This document shows positions 1 to 6,108 of a stretch of 8,196 nt of DNA, one piece after another. The stretch comes from an uncultured Ignavibacteriota bacterium (GTDB lineage: Bacteria > Bacteroidota > Ignavibacteria > UBA10030 > UBA8401). The notes under the pieces are model-generated. The model did not search any database. It saw only the letters and a program-made list of their open reading frames with translations, and was not told the DNA's origin. Position 1 is the first letter of the stretch, and every line of letters begins with the position of its first letter. Location of the stretch: NCBI GenBank assembly GCA_903907305.1, contig CAIVNT010000331.1, positions 1-8,196 on the forward strand, written 5' to 3'. Both the position numbers and the translations under genes were made by a program.

Positions 1-178
1 CACAGAGGGCTCCGAGAAGTAAGAAAAAAAACCGAAAGATTGCAGGATTACAAAATTACATGATTAAAAAATTGAAGATCAAAATGATACATTCTGCTTT
101 CGATGAAGAAGATGAGAGAATTTGCAGAACTTACTCAAAGTTAAATCCGAAATTCCTTCCGTAGCGAAAAATTAAAGG
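1..178. other. AT-rich non-coding stretch
   Basis: I see no open reading frame with a start, ribosome site and plausible composition, and no RNA gene. The stretch is A-rich with no repeat that I can recognise. It lies beyond the terminator of the lipoprotein gene and may lead to an unrelated neighbour to the left. Confidence 0.5.
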
Positions 179-242
179 CTATCTCAAAAACACCTCTGTC
201 TCCCCCACAACGTGGCCGTTGGGGGAATGACACGCCTATCTC
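179..242. repeat. Hairpin element between CTATCTC direct repeats
   Basis: CTATCTC occurs at 179-185 and 236-242. Between them lies an imperfect palindrome: TGTC/GACA (197-200, 229-232), CCCC/GGGG (202-205, 222-225) and CAACG/CGTTG (208-212, 217-221) around a TGGC tetraloop. It is much more GC-rich than the flanking sequence. It may be a small interspersed repeat with a target duplication or just a hairpin. No second copy occurs in this window. Confidence 0.35.
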
Positions 243-278
243 GAAGTAGTTTGGTTTTAAGATACTTCTAGCAACAGC

Positions 279-315
279 AAAAAAAAATCCGTCTCGCAGG
301 ACACGAGACGGATTT
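279..315 (-). terminator. Intrinsic terminator of the 6-haem lipoprotein gene
   Basis: A perfect 12-base stem (285-296 pairing with 304-315) with a seven-base loop is followed on the minus strand by nine uninterrupted T residues. The first arm ends in GTCTCG. It lies 35 bases after the stop codon. Confidence 0.93.
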
Positions 316-349
316 TATGAAGAAGTGTTGCGTATTGTTTCGTGGAGTG

Positions 350-1624
350 TTACGGTTTCTTTAATTCAGCAATCGAAGCATCCAGCAATGAGCGTGTATA
401 TGCTGTGTTGTGGATACCATGACTTGCTTCATACATTGCCATCTGCAAGTTCCACAGAGCACCGGCTTTGTAGGCAGGTGTGATCTGAAGAGCATTGGCT
501 CCTGTGTTTGCATTGGCTGCCCAAACGGTATCGCCAGATGCATTCGTTGTAAACGTTACCCAAGGATTGAACTTGCCGGCTTTTTTCACTGTCCATTTAC
601 CAACAACTGTTGAATCGAGCATCAACTTGGCAAGCTGACTTACTTTGGCGATCATTTCAGAACGAACACCAATCCATTTTACGGATGTTGCAGCGATCAC
701 GCCGGATGTTCCATGGCAAGCAGTTGTATTGCAACCTGCAAAGTTATAGGACGTTGTTGTGGAACCTTCAGGAATATAACCGACCTTGAAAGTATGTCCG
801 CCGCCTTTGTTGCCGATCGGTGTTGCCATATGACAATCTGCGCAAGCAAGGGTCTTGTTCTGCAGTGCTGTGCTGTGATATGAATTGGTGTAGGTGTTAC
901 CGGTGAATTCAACACCGCCGAAGCCGAGCATCGTCTGGATGCCTTCGCCTGACACGTGGTTGTTCCAGCGTGAGGTATAGATCTTTGCTGTGTCCGTTCC
1001 GACAACGTTTGACGGCTGCCAGGAAAGGTTGGTTGTACCGATCAGGAACTGCGATGTCATGCGGGGCTGATGGCATTTTACGCAAAGCTGTGCACTGGTG
1101 TTGCCTGTGAATGCTTTGGTTGTGTTCTCTTTTACGAGTGAGAAGATCTTCACTTGACCGACGGTATCACGGAAAGTGAAGTTACCGCGAATGTGAGGAG
1201 CATGGCAGGTAAAGCAACCGACCGGTGAAGAACTGGGATAGTTCTGGTTCACCATCGGACCTGATGCTGCATTGATCGTGAATGTTTCGTTTGCAACACC
1301 GCGCTGTGTACGTTCGAAGAATCCTTCGTTCGTGTGGCAGCCTGCGCATGTTGTTGTGTTGCGGTCGTAGTTTCCGAGTTCTTTGTGACCTGATGTTTCG
1401 TATTGGATCTCTTTTGTGATCACACGGAACGTTGTATCGACATCGTTCGGTGCGTGGCATTGTGCACATTTTAAATCTGCTTTGAAACCTTCGAAGTAGA
1501 CGAATCCTGCGTTTTGTCCGGCTGCGCCTGTTGAGCCGTCTTTACCTGCAGGACCTGCCGGGCCTTCGCAGGCGACGAGTCCAAATAAAGCGATTGCGGT
1601 TAGAACAGTTAAGAAATTTTTCAC
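350..1624 (-). CDS. 6-haem outer-membrane lipoprotein with collagen-like spacer
   Basis: The start is GTG 1624, giving 424 residues. GGAG lies eight bases before it, whereas an in-frame TTG at 1642 would place that ribosome site inside the gene. The lipobox L-V-A-C19 is followed by about six Gly-X-Y triplets (21-38), a flexible spacer common after the lipid anchor in Bacteroidota-type surface proteins. Five CXXCH sites lie at 53, 93, 137, 181 and 261, and a CX4CH site (CNTTACH) at 298. The end, with E-A-S-H-G-I-H405-N followed by a helix, resembles the C-terminal helix of the NrfA and octahaem reductase families, where a histidine before Asn ligates a haem. No CXXCK site is present, so nitrite reductase activity is not supported. 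It is probably a terminal outer cytochrome, transcribed alone but apparently coregulated with the conduit operon. Confidence 0.87.
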   Translation of the reverse strand: MKNFLTVLTAIALFGLVACEGPAGPAGKDGSTGAAGQNAGFVYFEGFKADLKCAQCHAPNDVDTTFRVITKEIQYETSGHKELGNYDRNTTTCAGCHTNEGFFERTQRGVANETFTINAASGPMVNQNYPSSSPVGCFTCHAPHIRGNFTFRDTVGQVKIFSLVKENTTKAFTGNTSAQLCVKCHQPRMTSQFLIGTTNLSWQPSNVVGTDTAKIYTSRWNNHVSGEGIQTMLGFGGVEFTGNTYTNSYHSTALQNKTLACADCHMATPIGNKGGGHTFKVGYIPEGSTTTSYNFAGCNTTACHGTSGVIAATSVKWIGVRSEMIAKVSQLAKLMLDSTVVGKWTVKKAGKFNPWVTFTTNASGDTVWAANANTGANALQITPAYKAGALWNLQMAMYEASHGIHNTAYTRSLLDASIAELKKP

Positions 1625-1731
1625 TGTCGTAACTCCTTTCAATGATAAATTAAGTGATTCTATTTGTGTGAATATTGACTTGCCTTAGATCTTGAGACAA
1701 GTCAAACTTGAGTGAAATCTGATAACCCTTT

Positions 1732-1747
1732 GGCAAATAACATGCCG
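1732..1747 (-). promoter_or_regulatory. Sigma-54-like promoter of the 6-haem lipoprotein gene
   Basis: On the minus strand it reads CGGCAT, five bases, TTTGCC, with GG at 1746-1745 and GC at 1734-1733. Both half-elements and the spacing are the same as in the element at 5893-5908, and GGGTTAT follows in both. The start point would be near 1721. It too is an inverted repeat (GGCA/TGCC), so an operator reading is possible. Confidence 0.45.
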
Positions 1748-1804
1748 AAGATAATCGGCGAAATTGTTGAATTTTACAGCATTGCATTTTACATATTCTT
1801 ATAG

Positions 1805-1834
1805 TTGCAACAATTTCCAGTCGAATTTTTGCAA
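1805..1834 (-). promoter_or_regulatory. Paired TTGCAA sites, candidate activator site
   Basis: TTGCAA, itself a palindrome, occurs at 1834-1829 and 1810-1805, again 24 bases start to start. It is followed, as in the other region, by ATAAGAA. The sites lie 64 and 88 bases before the GG of the sigma-54-like element, within one base of the arrangement upstream of the conduit operon. Confidence 0.45.
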
Positions 1835-1900
1835 TCTTGGTAGATGATCAAAGACAAAATCCTCTGTGTTTATTGGATAAATTCATACATCTGACTCTGT

Positions 1901-1935
1901 AAATAAAAAATCCTGTCACGAAGGACAGGATTTAG
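1901..1935 (-). terminator. Intrinsic terminator of the conduit operon
   Basis: A perfect 10-base stem (AAATCCTGTC at 1908-1917 pairing with 1924-1933) has a six-base loop. On the minus strand it runs into TTTTTTATTT. It lies 57 bases after the stop of the 7-haem lipoprotein, and so separates that operon from the next gene. Confidence 0.85.
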
Positions 1936-1991
1936 AATTACCCGATATACTAAAATTTATGGCCGGATATTGATTACCGCAGAATATCCTT

Positions 1992-2822
1992 TTAATTAAG
2001 CTTCCCATTGACATGTCTGTTGGCATCGATAATCGTCATATCTGCTTTCACTACTGCGCCATGACAGGTGGAACAATCTGCCGTTACTGCCGCATAGGTA
2101 TGACCTGTCTTCGGAAATGCCTTTTCCTTCACAGTTAATTTGTTCACATCGCCATGGCATGTGCCGCATTGGGCTGCACTACCTGTCACATCATTCCAGA
2201 CCATTGTGACTGCATTGCCGCCGGGGAAATTCCCATGACAATATGTGTTCGCACAGGAGACGTCCCCTGCGTTGTATGCGGCATTTGACTTAAAGAAAAT
2301 CGATGTTGAATCAAAACGTATTTCGGCATGATCAGTAGCATCAATATGTCCGGCATCTTTAACATTTTTAGGGACATTATGACATTCCGCGCATGCAACT
2401 TTCGCGAAGAGTGTATCAGCAAGAAGATGTTTTTGATGTGCACCAACGCCACGGGACGCTATGTTCATATTCCACGAAAGATCCTTTGGAGGTGCAGCAT
2501 TCGCTCCGCCGCCATGACACGTCAAACAATTTTCCGGTCCATTCGCCTTATTATGGCATGAATTACATGATTGTCCGGTCTTTCCGCCTGCGTAATCAAC
2601 ACCATGACATGATTGACACAGTAGAAGGTCATATTTTTTAGTGCGGACATATGCTGCATGAAAATTCGCACTTAATTGGTTCGTTGTATCAGCAAATCCG
2701 ATTCCATGAACCGACAATGATGGTTCAACCGGGGTCTTGTCATTCTTCAATTCCGAGCACCCTGTGAAGGACAGCAGGATGAGTGAACCGATTACAAAAA
2801 ATAAAGCAATGGTATTTTTCAT
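1992..2822 (-). CDS. 7-haem outer-membrane lipoprotein, CX4CH/CXXCH type
   Basis: The 276-residue protein starts with a lipoprotein signal peptide ending F-T-G-C22, so C22 is the probable lipidation site. Six CXXCH sites lie at 69, 86, 99, 144, 219 and 250, and a CX4CH site (CANTYCH) at 190. The segment around 190, with CHG, a downstream MVWN and then CGTCHG, matches the CxxxxCH...CXXCH domain first defined in Geobacter sulfurreducens proteins (TIGR01904, from memory). It is the last gene of the operon, six bases after the 14-haem gene. With a porin and a periplasmic wire before it, the natural role is the outer terminal of the conduit, like OmcB or MtrC but with fewer haems. Surface exposure is inferred. 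An intrinsic terminator follows about 57 bases after the stop. Confidence 0.88.
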   Translation of the reverse strand: MKNTIALFFVIGSLILLSFTGCSELKNDKTPVEPSLSVHGIGFADTTNQLSANFHAAYVRTKKYDLLLCQSCHGVDYAGGKTGQSCNSCHNKANGPENCLTCHGGGANAAPPKDLSWNMNIASRGVGAHQKHLLADTLFAKVACAECHNVPKNVKDAGHIDATDHAEIRFDSTSIFFKSNAAYNAGDVSCANTYCHGNFPGGNAVTMVWNDVTGSAAQCGTCHGDVNKLTVKEKAFPKTGHTYAAVTADCSTCHGAVVKADMTIIDANRHVNGKLN

Positions 2823-2828
2823 AGTCTT

Positions 2829-4037
2829 TTATTTCGCTCCGTGACAATATCCGCAGAATTTTTGACCAGATTTCCCGTTCGGACGGGCATTGGCATCATT
2901 ATGACATGTATAACAGGTCGATGCAGCATCTGTATGCCAATCGCCTTCAACATTCTTTAAGAATCCGTTTGCATGGGTCTTTGGATTGGTCCCTTTGATT
3001 CCGTCTACATCAACATGGCATGTAACACAGGTTGGATCTCCGCCCTCAGCATCATGACACACTGCGCAACGCTGAATATCACGTTTTGCCAGTTTAGCAT
3101 GCTCGCCTCCTCCGGTACCGACACCGATCAGAGTAAAGCCTGGTTTTTCGTGGCTGGTCGGCATTACTCCGCCGAGCGCAACACTTCCTTCTCTATGACA
3201 ATCCGCGCAGAACGATTCCTGGCGGTGACACGTCTGGCAATCTGCAGAACGGCCTTTGGCATCGATGCCGTGCGTGAATTTATAATTGATGTCATGAACA
3301 TTCTGTTCCGAGAATGCAGCAGGTCTGTCCATCCCGAATTTACGGGGAGACATCATACCGGTCTTTTCGAACGATGAAAGTTTAGTGAGGTTCGTTCCGT
3401 CGTGACATTCCATACAGGAAGCTTCGGTATGACAGTTCTGGCATTTGGCCTGATATGTACGGCTGCTCATAACCCTGCCGTGTTCCCGCTTGAAATTCCC
3501 GGTAAAATGGGTGGCAGGTTTCAATGTGGCAAGATTTTGATGACATGCTTCGCATTGATTCACCGCTTTAACATTATTATGACAGTTCATGCATGTGGTC
3601 ATCGGCGGAAGATTCTTCGCCTCGGCATAATCCGTCTTATCCATACCCGCATGGCAAGTAACGCATTCCACTTTTTGTCCGGTCACATGCTTTTCATGAT
3701 CGAAATTGATCTCTCGAATAGGATTGGGCAAAGCAACTGGGTTGTTACCGTCCGTATGACAGAATCCGCATTTTTCATTCACTTCCTGCTCGTGGCACGA
3801 CTGACACTCTGCGTGCGTCGGCAACATTTTTTCCGAAGAGTTCTTCGTCAATTTTTCCGGCGTATGGCAGGACGAACATTCGACACCCGCATCGGTGTGC
3901 TTACTGTGTGAGAACTTCAGCACCTGCTTCTTGTCCGGCTGAGCATCGTCATTCGTGACGGCACTGCTCCGTCCAACGATCACCAAAGCGATCAGAACGG
4001 TAGCAATGGAGGCTATTAAGAGATTTTTTTTCACCAT
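2829..4037 (-). CDS. Periplasmic 14-haem cytochrome c
   Basis: The protein has 402 residues from ATG 4037. This start has GGA (4046-4044) at normal distance. An in-frame TTG at 4043 would leave no room for a ribosome site. The hydrophobic stretch 6-22 is a signal peptide (possible cleavage after A26) or an uncleaved anchor. Fourteen CXXCH sites lie at 54, 78, 90, 125, 149, 162, 199, 208, 267, 277, 324, 337, 375 and 395. The first six form two cytochrome c7-like triplets, each opening with F-x-H-x-x-H (about 42-94 and 112-166). The last eight form four pairs. It lies directly after the porin gene and before a lipoprotein cytochrome, which is the order expected for the wire that enters the barrel, the role of MtrA or OmaB. 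That role is inferred from context. MtrA itself has ten haems, so this would be a longer chain. Confidence 0.9.
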   Translation of the reverse strand: MVKKNLLIASIATVLIALVIVGRSSAVTNDDAQPDKKQVLKFSHSKHTDAGVECSSCHTPEKLTKNSSEKMLPTHAECQSCHEQEVNEKCGFCHTDGNNPVALPNPIREINFDHEKHVTGQKVECVTCHAGMDKTDYAEAKNLPPMTTCMNCHNNVKAVNQCEACHQNLATLKPATHFTGNFKREHGRVMSSRTYQAKCQNCHTEASCMECHDGTNLTKLSSFEKTGMMSPRKFGMDRPAAFSEQNVHDINYKFTHGIDAKGRSADCQTCHRQESFCADCHREGSVALGGVMPTSHEKPGFTLIGVGTGGGEHAKLAKRDIQRCAVCHDAEGGDPTCVTCHVDVDGIKGTNPKTHANGFLKNVEGDWHTDAASTCYTCHNDANARPNGKSGQKFCGYCHGAK

Positions 4038-4039
4038 AA

Positions 4040-5320
4040 TCAATCCAAAAGGCCCAATTGTTCACTGAACCAATAGTTAATTTTTAAGAAGAGACGCATG
4101 TCGCTCTTATACTGCGGATTGCTCATCCATTGCAGCTGAAGATCGGTGGATAATTTTGACATCGGTCGATAGACTGCTCCAACGGTTGCATTCACAACGC
4201 TGCTTGATGGATCAGCTTTATCCTGCTTATACTTTGCAAATCCAAGAGCACACATTGGAGTGAAGGTTCGTTCCATCATCGGATAGACAGCCTGCACTGA
4301 AACACCGTTCAATTCACCGGCATATCCGAAATTCTGTGTGTATGTCGCCGAAATGACGTCGTATGTTCCACCAACGACCAAACGCTGACTGTTATCATCA
4401 ACATAGGCCACATTCGCAAAACGTGCGAACAGGAATGTCTTTGCGAGAGGACGATACTCAAGTCCGCCCTCGATCTCTTTTGTGCTGTTCACATTGAACA
4501 CAGAGAAGATAGAATTATACGCGACGCGAGGCTGACGATAGATATATTCCGCCGTTACATTCAAATCGCTCATCACACCGACGCGTGCGAAGGTTTGAAT
4601 CTTGGAAAGCTCTTCCGTACGGAAATCAAAATCCGTCTTCGCCTGGAACGAATACTGCTGTTCGTGTTCATACTCGACATCCAGCGAAGCAAGTTCTTCT
4701 TCATTCGGACGACTGTTGATGACGATCTCATACGGACGGAAGAGTGAATCTATTCTCGTAGAAGTGTACGGCTTGCGCTGCCAGCGTTTGTTCATATAAC
4801 TGAGACCGACAGATCCATCTTCGATCGGAGCATAGGTGATCTGTCCTCCGAAGAGACCGTTCGTACCGATATAACTCTTCCGGATATCGCGTGACTGAAT
4901 CACGTTGGATCCTCCGTAACCGGTGATCGCAACAGTATTTTCCATCAATTTGGCTGTCCCCGAGAGACCGTCGATCAATCCGCTGCCGACACCTGCATAA
5001 ACAAATTGGCGGCCTGCAGTCAAATCTGCAACGCCACCAATGTTCTTGATCTTCAACAGGAACGAATTAACACGTAATTCAGGATCCGTTTCGAGACTGG
5101 CACCGAAATCATTCGACACCATTGCATTCATATTAAAGCTGTAGTTTTCAGTCGCTGCATTCAGATAGACGTTCTCATACGCTCTCAGATACAGCACTTT
5201 TGCAAGTGCTGTATCCCTTCCTTCAAATCCATAGAATGATGTTGTCAACCGTCCCGTCGTCATCTGCGCTGAAGCGCTGACGGAGAGCAGAACAAGACCG
5301 ATCAAGAGTGAGCGTACCAT
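4040..5320 (-). CDS. Outer-membrane beta-barrel, porin part of the conduit
   Basis: This 426-residue protein has a signal peptide with cleavage A18/Q19. The rest alternates polar and hydrophobic or aromatic residues, with many short strands ending in Tyr or Phe and turns rich in Asn, Asp and Gly, as in outer-membrane barrels. The C-terminal strand is aromatic-rich (INYWF, about residues 414-418) and ends with eight more residues, so the last residue is not the classical Phe. There is no CXXCH. It sits between a periplasmic carrier and a 14-haem cytochrome in one operon, which is why I call it the sheath of a porin-cytochrome complex. The mature length (about 408) is much less than MtrB, so it is an analogue rather than a recognisable MtrB orthologue. 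The start overlaps the upstream stop region by operon spacing (two bases), with AAAGGA inside the preceding gene. The stop TGA at 4042-4040 lies just before the next ATG. Confidence 0.8.
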   Translation of the reverse strand: MVRSLLIGLVLLSVSASAQMTTGRLTTSFYGFEGRDTALAKVLYLRAYENVYLNAATENYSFNMNAMVSNDFGASLETDPELRVNSFLLKIKNIGGVADLTAGRQFVYAGVGSGLIDGLSGTAKLMENTVAITGYGGSNVIQSRDIRKSYIGTNGLFGGQITYAPIEDGSVGLSYMNKRWQRKPYTSTRIDSLFRPYEIVINSRPNEEELASLDVEYEHEQQYSFQAKTDFDFRTEELSKIQTFARVGVMSDLNVTAEYIYRQPRVAYNSIFSVFNVNSTKEIEGGLEYRPLAKTFLFARFANVAYVDDNSQRLVVGGTYDVISATYTQNFGYAGELNGVSVQAVYPMMERTFTPMCALGFAKYKQDKADPSSSVVNATVGAVYRPMSKLSTDLQLQWMSNPQYKSDMRLFLKINYWFSEQLGLLD

Positions 5321-5322
5321 TA

Positions 5323-5838
5323 TTATCCTTTCGGCATCGGATGTTTGATCTCGTCGAACATTTTTTTGAAGTCAAAAGCTTTCATCGGGTGCATCTTCGG
5401 TGTATGGCAGGCAACGCACATCTTTTCGCCGCCGTTCACGACCAGACCTGCTGCGACTGCTTTATCTTTATTCTCCGGTTTGTTATGGATCGGTTTGTAT
5501 GCAGACGCTGCACCATGGCACGCTTCGCATTGAACACCCATCTCAACTTTGAACGATGCATCATGCGCACTACCGAATCCGGTGGAATGGCACTGCAGAC
5601 ATTCTTTTGCTTCAGAAGGTGAGCCGGCAATATTTTTTGCTTTGGCGATCTCGGCAGCTTTCGGTGATTTCAGCGATTCAAATGCTTCAGCATGTTTCGA
5701 TTTTTTCCAAATATCCATCTGCTTGCCGACTTTTGGTAAGTTGTGGCAAGCGCAAGTGTTTGCTCCAACAAATTTGTTCTGGGCCAACAATGGAAGTGCA
5801 AACATACATACTAAGATTAGAACAACATATTTTTTCAT
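5323..5838 (-). CDS. c554-type cytochrome with a CXCH first haem site
   Basis: This 171-residue protein has a signal peptide (1-19, cleaved before Q20). It aligns along its length with the tetrahaem protein encoded just upstream: the GKQ-x3-W-x2-SKH block (H49), TGFGS after the second haem, and the terminal KHP (H166) are all kept. Three sites are canonical CXXCH (80, 104, 141). The first is C29-A-C31-H32, one residue shorter than CARCH in the paralogue, with the flanking alignment otherwise gap-free. As first gene of a tight operon (two bases before the porin gene), it is probably the dedicated periplasmic carrier of the conduit (inference). AAGGAG lies six bases before the ATG. Whether the first haem is attached by both cysteines, by one, or not at all cannot be told from sequence. 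Confidence 0.88.
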   Translation of the reverse strand: MKKYVVLILVCMFALPLLAQNKFVGANTCACHNLPKVGKQMDIWKKSKHAEAFESLKSPKAAEIAKAKNIAGSPSEAKECLQCHSTGFGSAHDASFKVEMGVQCEACHGAASAYKPIHNKPENKDKAVAAGLVVNGGEKMCVACHTPKMHPMKAFDFKKMFDEIKHPMPKG

Positions 5839-5892
5839 TCGACACTCCTTTGATCAATAAAATTGAAGAGTAAAAACAACCACAAATAACCC

Positions 5893-5908
5893 GGCAAACT
5901 ATATGCCG
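5893..5908 (-). promoter_or_regulatory. Sigma-54-like promoter of the conduit operon
   Basis: On the minus strand the element reads CGGCAT, five bases, TTTGCC. It has GG at 5907-5906 and GC at 5895-5894, which is the GG-N10-GC spacing of -24/-12 promoters, with GGCA and TTGC as in the consensus. The T before GG is C. Transcription would start near 5882, about 44 bases before the ATG. The element is also an inverted repeat (CGGCA/TGCCG with a 7-base loop), so an operator or an RNA hairpin is an alternative. Confidence 0.45.
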
Positions 5909-5967
5909 AAAAAAAAATGCATAAAACTGTTTATAAATGCAACATTTTGACCAAAACTTCTTATGAA

Positions 5968-5996
5968 TGCAAAATTTTCGAGAATTTATTTTGCAA
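5968..5996 (-). promoter_or_regulatory. Paired TTGCA sites, candidate activator site for the conduit operon
   Basis: TTGCA occurs at 5996-5992 and 5972-5968, start-to-start distance 24. Within the pair, TGCAAAA and TTTTGCA form a perfect 7-base inverted repeat with 14 bases between. The site lies 65-89 bp upstream of the GG of the sigma-54-like element. That is a usual distance for enhancer-binding activators of the NtrC class. The same pair with identical 24-base spacing precedes the lipoprotein gene at 1624. A third TTGCA sits at 5942-5938. Confidence 0.45.
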
Positions 5997-6010
5997 ACAT
6001 AAGAAGGCAA

Positions 6011-6026
6011 AGGATAAACTCATCCT
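6011..6026 (-). terminator. Weak terminator-like hairpin
   Basis: A five-base stem AGGAT/ATCCT with a six-base loop is followed on the minus strand by only three Ts. It is the best candidate for ending the upstream unit before the shared regulatory region, but it is weak. Confidence 0.2.
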
Positions 6027-6052
6027 AATTATATAATTCTGCAACACAGATC

Positions 6053-6070
6053 CTTTGTAATATGACAAAG
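6053..6070 (-). other. Small hairpin downstream of the tetrahaem gene
   Basis: The inverted repeat CTTTGT/ACAAAG has a six-base loop. No T-tract follows on the minus strand, so it could stabilise an mRNA 3' end, but it is not a convincing intrinsic terminator. Confidence 0.3.
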
Positions 6071-6108
6071 TAATGATCAGGATATTATCTTAGACTTTCA
6101 GGTTGACC

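Larger units (their letters stand above)
1625..1900 (-). other. Regulatory region of the 6-haem lipoprotein gene
   Basis: This AT-rich stretch has no credible gene. It carries a pair of TTGCA sites and a sigma-54-like element, both listed separately, then about 97 bases of leader. The leader contains a small hairpin (CAAGT/ACTTG, 1698-1710), a repeated CTTGAG (1691-1696 and 1707-1712), and a second hairpin just upstream of the promoter element (CCGA/TCGG, 1745-1758). It ends in the ribosome site GGAG (1636-1633). Confidence 0.6.
5839..6108 (-). other. Regulatory gap between the two c554-type genes
   Basis: No open reading frame is credible here. The half nearest the upstream gene holds two weak hairpins (6053-6070 and 6011-6026). 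The rest carries a pair of TTGCA sites and a sigma-54-like element, listed separately, followed by about 45 bases of untranslated leader and the AAGGAG ribosome site (5850-5845). Confidence 0.6.

Noticed and set aside
350..1624. 6-haem lipoprotein as a nitrite reductase NrfA
   Set aside because: The protein has no CXXCK or clear catalytic haem site and has a lipoprotein anchor and CX4CH site. Only the C-terminal helix is similar.
1732..1747. Sigma-54-like element read on the plus strand
   Set aside because: The symmetric element also gives GG-N10-GC on the plus strand, but the -12 part is poorer (ATGCC) and no plus-strand gene follows at either place.
3402..3911. 169-residue open frame on the plus strand with hydrophobic stretches
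   Set aside because: It is antisense to the 14-haem cytochrome, and its Cys, His and Met pattern follows from the reverse complement of haem-motif codons.
5323..5838. CXCH site as a sequencing frameshift
   Set aside because: The difference from the paralogue is exactly one codon and the frame is intact on both sides, so a simple indel error does not explain it.
5968..5996. TTGCA itself read as the -12 part of a sigma-54 promoter
   Set aside because: The bases 12 upstream of its GC are not GG, and in the matching region at 1805-1834 the nearest GG is two bases too close. The GGCAT-N5-TTTGC element downstream fits better.
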